A stretch of 28,148 nucleotides of DNA from an uncultured Collinsella sp. (lineage in GTDB: Bacteria > Actinomycetota > Coriobacteriia > Coriobacteriales > Coriobacteriaceae). The DNA is taken from assembly GCA_937926755.1 (NCBI GenBank), contig CALBBA010000135.1, forward strand, positions 1-28,148, in the 5' to 3' direction. Shown piece after piece: positions 20,905 to 28,148 of the stretch. Under the pieces are notes generated by a model. It searched no databases, had not been told where the DNA came from, and saw only the letters and a program-made list of their open reading frames with translations. Every line of letters starts with the position of its first letter. The stretch's first letter is position 1. The position numbers were made by a program, and so were the translations under genes.

Positions 20905-21606
20905 ATGGCTTATATCGAATTCAAAGACGTCATCAAGGCGTACGGCGAGGGCGATGCCCGCATTCACGCGCTCGACGGCGCGAGCTTTACCGTTGAACGC
21001 GGTGAGCTCGCCATTATCCTGGGCGCCTCGGGTGCCGGCAAGACCACGGCGCTCAACATCCTGGGCGGCATGGATACGGTAACCTCCGGCACCGTGACGG
21101 TGGACGGGCGCGACGTGAGCTCCGCCAACGAGGCGCAGCTCGTGGAATACCGCCGTGCCGACGTCGGCTTTGTCTTCCAGTTCTACAATCTGGTCCCCAA
21201 CCTGACGGCGCTGGAAAATGTCGAGCTTGCGGCGCAGATTTGTCCCGATTCGCTCGATGCCGAGCAAACGCTTTGCCAGGTTGGCCTGGGTGAGCGCCTC
21301 GCCAACTTTCCGGCGCAGCTTTCGGGCGGCGAGCAGCAGCGCGTGTCCATTGCACGCGCACTGGCCAAGAACCCCAAGCTGCTTTTGTGCGACGAGCCCA
21401 CGGGTGCACTCGACTATCAAACCGGTAAGCAGATTTTGCAGTTGCTGCAGGACACCTGCCGCAAGCAAGGCATCACGGTCATTATCATCACCCACAACTC
21501 CGCGCTGGCGCCCATGGCAGATCGCCTGATCCGCTTTAAGAGTGGTCGCGTGGAGAGCGAGACGGTCCAGCAAAATCCCGTGCCGATCGAGACGATCGAG
21601 TGGTAG
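20905..21606 (+). CDS. ABC transporter ATP-binding protein (MacB/LolD type)
   Basis: A 233-residue ATPase that would power the adjacent FtsX-type permease. Walker A is GASGAGKT (40-47), the Q-loop lies in FVFQFYNLVPNLTALENVELA, the signature is LSGGEQQR (139-146), and Walker B is LLLCDEPTGALD (Asp163, Glu164), with the H-loop in ITHN. The sequence belongs to the MacB/LolD/SalX group, used for peptide, antibiotic or lipoprotein export or mechanotransmission. GGGAATT lies before ATG 20905. The permease gene starts 5 nt after its stop, so the two form an operon, ended by a terminator at 24439. No two-component system is adjacent. Confidence 0.92.
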   Translation: MAYIEFKDVIKAYGEGDARIHALDGASFTVERGELAIILGASGAGKTTALNILGGMDTVTSGTVTVDGRDVSSANEAQLVEYRRADVGFVFQFYNLVPNLTALENVELAAQICPDSLDAEQTLCQVGLGERLANFPAQLSGGEQQRVSIARALAKNPKLLLCDEPTGALDYQTGKQILQLLQDTCRKQGITVIIITHNSALAPMADRLIRFKSGRVESETVQQNPVPIETIEW

Positions 21607-21611
21607 CGCCC

Positions 21612-24377
21612 ATGGACCAGGACCGCCAAAACAGCCTACGCCGCGACGCACAGAACACGGAGCGCGAGCAGGATTTTACGACCTACCGCACTGCCCAAAG
21701 CTCAAACGATATGGTGCCGACGGTGTTTCGCCGTGGCATCTACCGCACAATCCGCGGCAGCCTCAAACGCTTCTTGTCTATCGTGGTCATCACCGCGCTC
21801 GGCGTGAGCGTGATGTGCGGCCTCAAGGCGGGTTGTGAGGATCTGTGCGATTCGGTCGATGCCTACTTTGACCAGCAGAATGTTTATGACATTAACGTGC
21901 AGTCGACCTATGGCCTTACGCGCGACGATCTTGCGGCTATCCAAGAGGTCGACGGCGTCGAGACGGCCGAGGGCATCTACACCGAGACCGCTTACACCGC
22001 CGTGGGCACAACGCGCGAGCGCGTGGTCGTGCAAAGTCTCTCCAAGGAGAACATCGATCAGCCGGTGCTGGTGAACGGCGATTTGCCCGAGAGTGCCGAT
22101 GAGGTCGCGGTGACTTCGAAGTTCCTGAAGGCTTCGGGTAAAAAGCTCGGCGATACGGTGAGTTTTGCCGCCAATGACGCGAACTCGTCCAACCAAAGCG
22201 CCAAGGATCAGTTTGCCGCGGGCGATTACACCATTACGGCCGAGGTCCTCGATCCCACTGATGTGAGCTCCGACTCGTCAGTCAACGCCTTTCGCGCTGC
22301 TTCGGCGGCGGACTATAAGTTCTATGTGAGCGAGGATGCCGCGACGTCTTCTTCCTACTCCTCGGTCCACGTGATCGTCGAGGGAGCCAAGAGCCTCAAC
22401 TCCTATTCGGATGCCTACACGACAAAGATCAACGAGGTCAAGGGCAATATCGAGAAGATCCGCGAGGAGCGTGAGAAGGCACGTGCTCAGGAGTTGACGG
22501 TTGACACGCCGGCAAGCTTAGATGCGGCCGAACGCCAGGCGAATATGCTCTTTGGGATTGAACAGGGCAACATCGACCGTATGGCCGAGGGCAGCGAGGA
22601 GCGCGTCCAGGCTCAGGCCGAGTTGGACCAGCGCCGCGCCGCCGCCAACCAACAATTCGCCGATGCCCGCGCCGAGCTTTCCGATCTGGGCGAATGCACT
22701 TGGTACATCCAGGACCGCGGTAACATCGCAAGCTACTCGAGCGTCGAGAGCGATAGCTCGTCAATTGAGGCCATCGCCACGGTGTTCCCGTTTATCTTCT
22801 TTATCGTCGCCGTGCTCATCAGCCTTACCACTGCCACGCGTATGGTTGAGGAGGAGCGCACGCTCATCGGTCTGTATAAGGCACTCGGTTATTCGCGCGG
22901 GCGCATCCTGTCCAAATACGTGGACTACGCGCTGTGGGCTTGTCTGATCGGCGGCGTGCTCGGCAACATCATCGGATTTGTGGGCCTGCCGCTGTTCCTG
23001 TTTACGGTGTTTGACGACATGTACTCACTGCCCCAGATGCTGCTTTCGTACGACATCGTGTCCTCAATCGTCTCGGTGGCGCTGTTTGCTGTGGGCGTGG
23101 TGGGCGCCACGATTATCGCCTGCCGCCACGAGATGGCCGAGACCCCGGCCTCGCTTATGCGTCCCAAGGCCCCGCGCGCCGGCTCGCGCATCTTGCTTGA
23201 GCGTATCGGCTTTATCTGGCACCGCATGGGCTTCTTAAACAAGGTAGCGGCGCGTAACCTGTTCCGGTACAAAAAACGTGCCTTTATGACCATCTTCGGC
23301 ATCGCCGGCTGCACGGCGCTCGTGATCTGCGGCATGGGCATCCGCGACACGTCGGTCGCGCTGTCGCCCAAGCAGTACGGGCATATCACGCGCTATGACC
23401 TGCTGGCGGTCGCCAATCCCCACGATTTTTCACAGACGTGCGCGGCATTGGATGGGCGCAGCGCGTCCAATGATTCCAACGTGACCGTGACTTCGACGCT
23501 GCCGATTATGACCGACAACGTCACCTTTACATTTGGCGGCAAGAGCGAGACTGTGCAGCTGATCGTGGTGCCCGATGACCGCACGAACGATCTGGACGAC
23601 TATGTTCGCCTTGAGGATGAGTCCAAAGAGCCACTGTCTTTGCGTGACGGAGACGTGTATCTGAGTAAGAGTTCACAGCTGGTGCTGGGGATTCAACCGG
23701 GCGATACGGCGCACGTCCAGGATTCGTCACTCAACGTCGCCAAGGTCAAGGTCAGCGACATTTCGCTTAACTATCTGGGCAACACGCTTTACATGACGCA
23801 GAGCACCTATGAGCGCGCGTTTGGGCGCAGCGTTCGCCTCAATGGCATCTTTGCGCTGCTCAAGGGTTCGTCGGCCGACCAGATTGCGTTTAGCAAGAAG
23901 CTTAAGAGTGACGGCTGGCTTTCGATTTCGAGCACGGCCGAGCATTGGGAGAACTTTGAGGCGAACTTCACTATTATCAATTCCGTCGTGGTGCTCGTGA
24001 CCTTTATGGCGGCGTGCCTGTCGTTTGTGGTGGTGTTTACGTTGTCCAACACGAATATCTCCGAGCGCGAGCGCGAGCTGGCGACCATCAAGGTGCTTGG
24101 TTTCCGCCGTGGCGAGGTGCACCATTACGTCAACAAGGAGACGTTGATCCTCACGGCAATTGGCGCCGCGCTGGGCGTGCCACTGGGCGGCTTGCTGGCC
24201 GAGAGTTTTACGTACATTTTGCAGATGCCGTCGCTGTACTTTGATGTTGAGGTCGAGCCGCTAAGCTACGTGCTCGCCGTGGTGCTTTCCTTTGGCTTTA
24301 CGTTTATCGTCAACCTCGCCACCAATCGTACCCTCAACAAGATCGACATGGTCGGCGCCCTCAAAAGCGCCGAGTAA
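21612..24377 (+). CDS. Large FtsX-like ABC transporter permease
   Basis: A 921-residue permease with two FtsX domains. The first helix is at about 53-73 (RFLSIVVITALGVSVMCG), followed by a large extracytoplasmic MacB-like region. This contains a charged coiled-coil at about 279-366 (KIREEREKARAQEL to the DARAELSD stretch). Three helices follow (about 388-410, 437-466, 478-505), then a second unit with helices near 555-577, 790-812, 843-866 and 884-904. The GYSRGRIL and GFRRGEV segments are the cytoplasmic coupling elements after each half. ATG 21612 is chosen; GTG 21600 would overlap the ATPase gene. Such permeases export peptides or lipids or sense cell-wall-active agents; the substrate is not evident here. 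Confidence 0.9.
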   Translation: MDQDRQNSLRRDAQNTEREQDFTTYRTAQSSNDMVPTVFRRGIYRTIRGSLKRFLSIVVITALGVSVMCGLKAGCEDLCDSVDAYFDQQNVYDINVQSTYGLTRDDLAAIQEVDGVETAEGIYTETAYTAVGTTRERVVVQSLSKENIDQPVLVNGDLPESADEVAVTSKFLKASGKKLGDTVSFAANDANSSNQSAKDQFAAGDYTITAEVLDPTDVSSDSSVNAFRAASAADYKFYVSEDAATSSSYSSVHVIVEGAKSLNSYSDAYTTKINEVKGNIEKIREEREKARAQELTVDTPASLDAAERQANMLFGIEQGNIDRMAEGSEERVQAQAELDQRRAAANQQFADARAELSDLGECTWYIQDRGNIASYSSVESDSSSIEAIATVFPFIFFIVAVLISLTTATRMVEEERTLIGLYKALGYSRGRILSKYVDYALWACLIGGVLGNIIGFVGLPLFLFTVFDDMYSLPQMLLSYDIVSSIVSVALFAVGVVGATIIACRHEMAETPASLMRPKAPRAGSRILLERIGFIWHRMGFLNKVAARNLFRYKKRAFMTIFGIAGCTALVICGMGIRDTSVALSPKQYGHITRYDLLAVANPHDFSQTCAALDGRSASNDSNVTVTSTLPIMTDNVTFTFGGKSETVQLIVVPDDRTNDLDDYVRLEDESKEPLSLRDGDVYLSKSSQLVLGIQPGDTAHVQDSSLNVAKVKVSDISLNYLGNTLYMTQSTYERAFGRSVRLNGIFALLKGSSADQIAFSKKLKSDGWLSISSTAEHWENFEANFTIINSVVVLVTFMAACLSFVVVFTLSNTNISERERELATIKVLGFRRGEVHHYVNKETLILTAIGAALGVPLGGLLAESFTYILQMPSLYFDVEVEPLSYVLAVVLSFGFTFIVNLATNRTLNKIDMVGALKSAE

Positions 24378-24438
24378 CCTGCCCTGGGATTCAAGTTCTA
24401 GCGAGCTGCCGACGCGCCCGCAGCAGCATTTTTGCATA

Positions 24439-24482
24439 AACCGCCCCGCCAAATGCATACTTTGACGGGGCGGTTGCTTTTT
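24439..24482 (+). terminator. Intrinsic terminator of the ABC exporter operon
   Basis: AACCGCCCCG (24439-24448) and CGGGGCGGTT (24466-24475) form a perfect 10-bp stem, followed by GCTTTTTGC, 61 nt after the permease stop. Confidence 0.85.
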
Positions 24483-24502
24483 GCCCACAGGTACCCCAGG
24501 GG

Positions 24503-24719
24503 GCGCCGTGCAAATTCCGGAGTATTCAGCGTCCCGGGGTCCGCGGGCGCGGGGGCGGGGGTGCAAAACTGCGCTGAAAGCCCCGATTCTGAGTCCCAAC
24601 GCCTCTAGAGCCGCTCGTTTTTTTACAGGATGCGGCCCATGGTGCCTGCCTTTCGCCCAAAATCCAGTATGCAGGCACCCTCGGCTGCTGAATACTCCCA
24701 AAAATGCACGCCGCATCCT
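24503..24719. repeat. Gene-free 300-nt region with nested and competing inverted repeats
   Basis: No credible gene. A long-range pair joins GCGCCGTGCA plus GGAGTATTCAGC (24503-24512, 24519-24530) to GCTGAATACTCC plus TGCACGCCGC (24687-24698, 24705-24714), one mismatch. A second nest pairs AGGATGCGGC (24627-24636) with GCCGCATCCT (24710-24719) and GGTGCCTGC (24641-24649) with GCAGGCACC (24671-24679). The two folds share bases 24710-24714 and are therefore mutually exclusive there. A T-run precedes the second nest at about 24618-24624. Confidence 0.55.
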
Positions 24720-24779
24720 ACCCCAGGCACCCGCAGCAAGAAGACGAATAGTCTCGGCCTCCCCAGTCACCGCAGGAGG

Positions 24780-24890
24780 CCCTAGGGCTTACCTCCCAAA
24801 TCTTTCCGCAGGACGGAAGGATCCCGCCGCGCGAAGCGCACGGCGGGATCCTGACATGTCCGAGGACGATTTGGGAGGTAAGCCCTGGGG
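24780..24890 (-). repeat. Compound palindrome D, at the pfk 3' end
   Basis: Outer arms 24780-24802 and 24868-24890 pair over 23 bp with one wobble. Inner arms 24819-24829 and 24841-24851 pair perfectly over 11 bp around CGCGAAGCGCA, identical to the loop of palindrome A. The joints are TCCGCAG (24805-24811) and CATGTCCGAGGACG (24855-24868). It begins 28 nt after the pfk stop, in the same orientation relative to the gene as palindromes A and C. Confidence 0.85.
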
Positions 24891-24918
24891 TCTCCGATGA
24901 GAGCAGTTTCGGCCGAGG

Positions 24919-25998
24919 CTATTCGTCGCCGAAGCTGATGCCCAACGCCTTGGCCTCGCGCACCAGATCGCTCTGGGGATCGACATACTTGAGCTTGCCG
25001 GCGACATCCTCGAGCGGCATGTGACACATCTTGCCGTCACGCAGGGCGATCATGTAGCCAAACTCGCCGCGTAGACAGCCCAGTGCCGCCTCGACGCCGC
25101 ACTGGGTCGCAAAGATGCGGTCCTGGGCGTCGGGCTGGCCGCCGCGCTGCGTGTGGCCGGGGATGGCGACGCGGGTCTCGCGACCGGTCTTGGCCTCGAT
25201 CTCCTTGGCGATGTCGTAGACGATCGACGGGCTCGTGCGCTCGGCGAGTTTCTTCTTGTACTCCTTCTTGGACAGCGCCGCGTCCTCCTTGGAGATAGCG
25301 CCCTCGGCGACGGCCACGATGGTAAAGCGGCTGCCGGTCTCCATGCGATGCTCGATGGTCTTGATGACGTTATCCATGTCGTAGGGGATCTCGGGAATCA
25401 GGATGACGTCCGCGCCGCCCGCGACGCCGGCGTACAGCGGAATCCAGCCGACCTTGTGGCCCATGATCTCGATAACGAACACGCGGCCGTGACTCGAAGC
25501 GGTGGTGTGAATGTCGTCGATGCATTTGGTGGCGACGTCGATGGCGCTCGTAAAGCCAAACGTCAGCTCGGTGCCCCAGGTGTCGTTATCGATGGTCTTA
25601 GGCAGGGCGATAACGTTGAGGCCCTCTTCGCGCAGACGGTTGGCGGTCTTGGTTGAGCCGTTGCCGCCCAGCATAAACAGGCAGTCGAGCTGCAGCTTAT
25701 GATAGGTGTGGACCATTGCCGGCACCTTCTCGACGCCGTCGGCCTCGGGAATGTCCAGGCGCTTGAACGGCGTGCGGCTCGTGCCCAGGATGGTGCCGCC
25801 ACGGGTAAGGATGCCGCTAAAATCGGCGGGCGTCATGACGCGGAACCGGCTGTAGATAAGGCCCTGGTAGCCGTCCTCAAAGCCATAGATCTCAATAGGC
25901 TCTTCGCTATTGGTCATAAGCGTTTTGACAATGCCGCGCATGGTGGCGTTGAGCGCCTGGCAGTCGCCGCCACTGGTAAGAAGACCGATCCTAAGCAT
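24919..25998 (-). CDS. pfkA: 6-phosphofructokinase (group III-like)
   Basis: A 359-residue phosphofructokinase, the committing step of glycolysis. Motifs are LLTSGGDCQALNATM at the start, GGNGSTKTAN (111-120), PKTIDND (133-139) with the catalytic aspartates, MGHKVGWIPL (179-188), the AVAEGA glutamate and PGHTQRGGQPDAQDR. Gly at 114 favours ATP over pyrophosphate as donor, while Lys134 is the residue typical of pyrophosphate and group III enzymes. Asn113 replaces the usual Asp, and His181 replaces the MGR arginine of E. coli PfkA. I recall similar GGNG/MGN variants in gut Firmicutes. GGAAGG lies upstream of ATG 25998, with TATAAC as a possible -10 box (about 26017-26022). Donor choice is unproven. 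Confidence 0.9.
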   Translation of the reverse strand: MLRIGLLTSGGDCQALNATMRGIVKTLMTNSEEPIEIYGFEDGYQGLIYSRFRVMTPADFSGILTRGGTILGTSRTPFKRLDIPEADGVEKVPAMVHTYHKLQLDCLFMLGGNGSTKTANRLREEGLNVIALPKTIDNDTWGTELTFGFTSAIDVATKCIDDIHTTASSHGRVFVIEIMGHKVGWIPLYAGVAGGADVILIPEIPYDMDNVIKTIEHRMETGSRFTIVAVAEGAISKEDAALSKKEYKKKLAERTSPSIVYDIAKEIEAKTGRETRVAIPGHTQRGGQPDAQDRIFATQCGVEAALGCLRGEFGYMIALRDGKMCHMPLEDVAGKLKYVDPQSDLVREAKALGISFGDE

Positions 25999-26036
25999 GA
26001 TGAATCCTTCCGGGCAAGTTATAACATGCGCATAAG

Positions 26037-26069
26037 TTTACCCCCGCACACTGTTGATACGGGGGTAAA
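26037..26069 (-). terminator. Hairpin between the amidase and pfk genes
   Basis: TTTACCCCCG (26037-26046) and CGGGGGTAAA (26060-26069) are perfectly complementary over 10 bp around a 13-nt loop. It lies about 70 nt after the stop of the minus-strand amidase and just upstream of the pfk -10 box. No strong U-tract, so it may be a terminator or a regulatory structure for pfk. Confidence 0.5.
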
Positions 26070-26137
26070 ACGTGTTAGCTCAAGCGTATGGAAATGTAAG
26101 CAACGTCAGGGAACGTAAGGTCGACGGGCCTGGCTCC

Positions 26138-27223
26138 TTACAGCGCAAAGGCGTCGACGTCGCCCCAGTGGCGGCGCAGCGTGATGGCGGCAGCGGGCTC
26201 GGTATTGTCAAAGATGACCGACCATTGCGTATTGCTGGTGATGTCTTCCGGATTGGGCTCTTGGGCTGCGGCGCGAAGGGCCTTCCAAGCGACTGCCTCG
26301 TCCTGGGCACCGGCGTGGGCGTCAAGGACATCGGCGATTGCGACGGCGCGCTCTTTACCATGGCCCAGCTCGTCATTCTTTTGGTTGGGCAGCACTTCGT
26401 CGCCATAGCAAGCGTAGAAGTTCGTAACCTGGCGTACAGGAGTCGCTTTGAAAGCACGGTTCGGATCGCGCGGATCCCACTCTACTACGCGCGCGTCACT
26501 GGCGGCGTCGTTGATAAAGAAGTGGTAATCGCGTCCTGCCATGGCGTGCATGTCGTAGGCGGAAAGCAGGTCGACAGCTTCTTGCGTGGTGGCGGCACGG
26601 TCGAGCACCAGACGGATGGCGAGCGAGGTATTGATGACGGGGCGTTGCGCGTCCTGGTCACAGGGCTTGGAATCCAGAGTGAGTACGGCAATGGACACGC
26701 CGCATTCGTTAACACCGTCGAGCTGGGCAAACGGGCCCATGAGTGCAGCGGTGCGTCCGGCGACGGAGTCAAGCGGAGCGTTGGTGCCCAGGTTGTTGAG
26801 GGCCGCAAAGCCGATGGAGGCATAGCCGTCGCGCAGGTGATTGCGCACCAGCAGCGCCGAAGTATCGTCCTTAAAGTCGTAATTGCGACCGGTGCGCACG
26901 CGTCCTTCGGCATCGACAGCGGCAAAGGCGCTGCAAGCAAACTGGGGCGCCTGAACATGTGCCGGCACACCGGGCAGCACCTGCGCCACCACGGCATCGA
27001 TGTAGGCCTGGTCGTCGCGCACGCCAGCGGCGATGATGCGGTCGAGGTCGTAGTCGTAGGCGACGTCGATTGCATACAGGTCATAGCCATCCGCATAGTC
27101 GGTCAAGCGTTTGAGCGACGCGGCGGACTTGATTTGCTTGCGGTAAACGATGCCGGCGGCAGCGGCAAGGCCGACGGCGGTTCCTGCAACACCGCAGACG
27201 ATGGCAATGTTACGTGGCTTCAT
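26138..27223 (-). CDS. Linear amide C-N hydrolase (choloylglycine hydrolase family, Ntn)
   Basis: A 361-residue N-terminal-nucleophile hydrolase relative. A short hydrophobic N-terminus (about 5-27, IAIVCGVAGTAVGLAAAAG) looks like a membrane anchor or signal. A propeptide-like stretch precedes the presumed nucleophile Cys97 in QFACSAFAAVDAEG, and the TGRNYDF motif follows. Later family features are QLDGVNECGVSIAVL, TSLAIRLVLDRAATTQEAVDLL, YDMHAMAGRDYHFFI and VRQVTNFY. Family members cleave bile-salt amides, penicillin V or N-acyl homoserine lactones. In a gut organism bile salts are one option, but true bile-salt hydrolases start at Met-Cys, unlike this one. AGAGGAG lies before ATG 27223. The gene is divergent from the M18 peptidase. 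The substrate is unknown. Confidence 0.78.
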   Translation of the reverse strand: MKPRNIAIVCGVAGTAVGLAAAAGIVYRKQIKSAASLKRLTDYADGYDLYAIDVAYDYDLDRIIAAGVRDDQAYIDAVVAQVLPGVPAHVQAPQFACSAFAAVDAEGRVRTGRNYDFKDDTSALLVRNHLRDGYASIGFAALNNLGTNAPLDSVAGRTAALMGPFAQLDGVNECGVSIAVLTLDSKPCDQDAQRPVINTSLAIRLVLDRAATTQEAVDLLSAYDMHAMAGRDYHFFINDAASDARVVEWDPRDPNRAFKATPVRQVTNFYACYGDEVLPNQKNDELGHGKERAVAIADVLDAHAGAQDEAVAWKALRAAAQEPNPEDITSNTQWSVIFDNTEPAAAITLRRHWGDVDAFAL

Positions 27224-27384
27224 GACGGCTCCTCTCGTCCTGTTAACGTAATTGTCGCAAAAGGTGTACGGGCATGATGGCTCAACTTGGCGAGCGGCGC
27301 GGGATTAAACATGGAATGAAAGGCGCGGCGCTGGCGTGGCGGGGTATGCTGGAGGGGACCATCAACCCAGCGAAAGGGGAGAGC

Positions 27385-28148
27385 ATGACGGATCAGGAAA
27401 CGCCCGAGCGCGCGCATGTGACGGCCGATGATATCGAGGCCGCCAACGACCTTATCGACTTTATCGAGGCATGCCCCAGCATGTTCCATACGGCGGCGAC
27501 CATTATGGCCGAGCTCGACGAGGCGGGCTTTACCTACCTGCCCGAGAACGCGGCGTGGGACATCGAGCCGGGCGGTCGCTATTACACGCAGCGCAACACC
27601 TCGAGCGTTGTTGCCTTTAAGGTGGGCGAGGACCTGGCCGCGACGTGGGGCGAGGATGGCGTTGCCGGTGACTATCATTTTCAGCTCACGGCGTCGCACA
27701 GCGATTCGCCGACGTTTAAGGTCAAGGCCGTGCCCGAGCTTGACGGCGCGGGTGAGACGCTGCGCCTGAACACCGAGGCCTACGGCGGCATGATCGACTA
27801 CACCTGGTTCGATCGTCCACTGGCGCTCGCGGGCCGCGTGCTGGTGCGCGAGGGCGACCGTATCGAGAGCCGTCTGCTTGCCACCGAGCGCGAGGTCGCT
27901 ATTATCCCGAGCCTTGCTATCCACATGAACCGCGGCGTTAACGAGGGCTTTGCTCCCAACCGAGCCGTCGACCTGTGCCCGCTCATCAGCGCCGGTGACC
28001 TTAAGCAGGGAGATTTTGACGCCCTGATCGCTGACGAACTGGACGTTGAGCCCGAGCAGATCCTGGGCCGCGATCTGTTCCTGGTCAATCGTCAGGATGC
28101 GCGCATTTGGGGCTGGGCCGACGAGTTTATCTCGACGCCCAAGCTCGA
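27385..28148 (+). CDS. M18 family aminopeptidase (partial, 3' end outside window)
   Basis: The first 254 codons of a zinc aminopeptidase of the M18 family (aspartyl aminopeptidase/ApeB type), which removes N-terminal acidic or other residues from peptides in the cytoplasm. The start matches the family: IDFIEACPSMFHTAATI (about 25-41), the first metal-binding motif in TASHSDSPTFKVK (His105, Asp107), TEAYGGMIDYTWFDRPLALAG, and IPSLAIHMNR. GGGGAGA lies just before ATG 27385. The reading frame is open to the end of the window. It is divergent from the amidase gene, with 161 nt between the two starts and no convincing promoter there. Confidence 0.9.
   Translation, partial: MTDQETPERAHVTADDIEAANDLIDFIEACPSMFHTAATIMAELDEAGFTYLPENAAWDIEPGGRYYTQRNTSSVVAFKVGEDLAATWGEDGVAGDYHFQLTASHSDSPTFKVKAVPELDGAGETLRLNTEAYGGMIDYTWFDRPLALAGRVLVREGDRIESRLLATEREVAIIPSLAIHMNRGVNEGFAPNRAVDLCPLISAGDLKQGDFDALIADELDVEPEQILGRDLFLVNRQDARIWGWADEFISTPKL

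Noticed and set aside
26138..27223. Bile salt hydrolase assignment
   Set aside because: The nucleophile candidate is Cys97 after a membrane-like N-terminus and propeptide, whereas bile salt hydrolases expose Cys2 directly. Only the broad family is supported.
26072..27277. 401-residue plus-strand ORF opposite the amidase
   Set aside because: Antisense shadow of the Ntn hydrolase; low-complexity composition and no family resemblance.

Overview
The window looks like a chromosomal stretch of a GC-rich gut actinobacterium of the class Coriobacteriia, most likely Collinsella or a close relative. This is inferred from the gene content (sucrose PTS, PflA, LysC/Asd/ThrB/ThrC, a large FtsX-type permease), the codon use and the many palindromic intergenic repeats. 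No rRNA or tRNA gene and no CRISPR array was seen.

Layout. 1-4811: a sucrose/fructo-oligosaccharide locus. It holds a broken LacI-type regulator end, three CG-centred operator copies over a promoter, an Aec43-like GH32 protein, a sucrose-type EIIBC permease without IIA, and a canonical GH32 sucrose(-6-phosphate) hydrolase. 4812-9809: mostly housekeeping genes, namely DegV, the pyruvate formate-lyase activase, a membrane-anchored beta-lactamase-fold serine hydrolase, MTA/SAH nucleosidase and the GTPase EngB/YsxC. 9830-12150: an AT-richer accessory island. It carries a DUF3990 (ADP-ribosyltransferase-like) gene overlapping an HTH-fused partner behind a paired operator, which reads as a toxin-antitoxin-like module. 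Facing it is a secreted DUF5626-like protein with a previously uncalled 34-residue membrane peptide gene downstream. 12491-17789: the aspartate-family pathway, with thrB and thrC on the minus strand and lysC and asd on the plus strand. 17800-19830: a repeat-rich stretch with a compound palindrome, three tandem hairpins, a G-quadruplex motif abutting a 172-bp inverted-repeat element, ogt, and an Abi_2/ClC remnant chimera. 19996-24482: a GyrI-like protein and an ABC/FtsX exporter pair. 24500-28148: structured noncoding DNA, 6-phosphofructokinase, an Ntn (choloylglycine-hydrolase family) amidase and the 5' part of an M18 aminopeptidase.

The most interesting signal is noncoding. Three compound palindromes lie 13-28 nt after the stop codons of thrB, asd and pfk, all in the same orientation relative to the gene. 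Their paired arms differ completely in sequence yet stay complementary, while short unpaired motifs are constant (TCCGCAG on one side, CATG then YCGAGGACG on the other). This points to a repeat family selected for structure at mRNA 3' ends. A decayed fourth copy sits at the border of the accessory island. The second highlight is the DUF3990/HTH pair, whose candidate promoter lies between two operator dyads.
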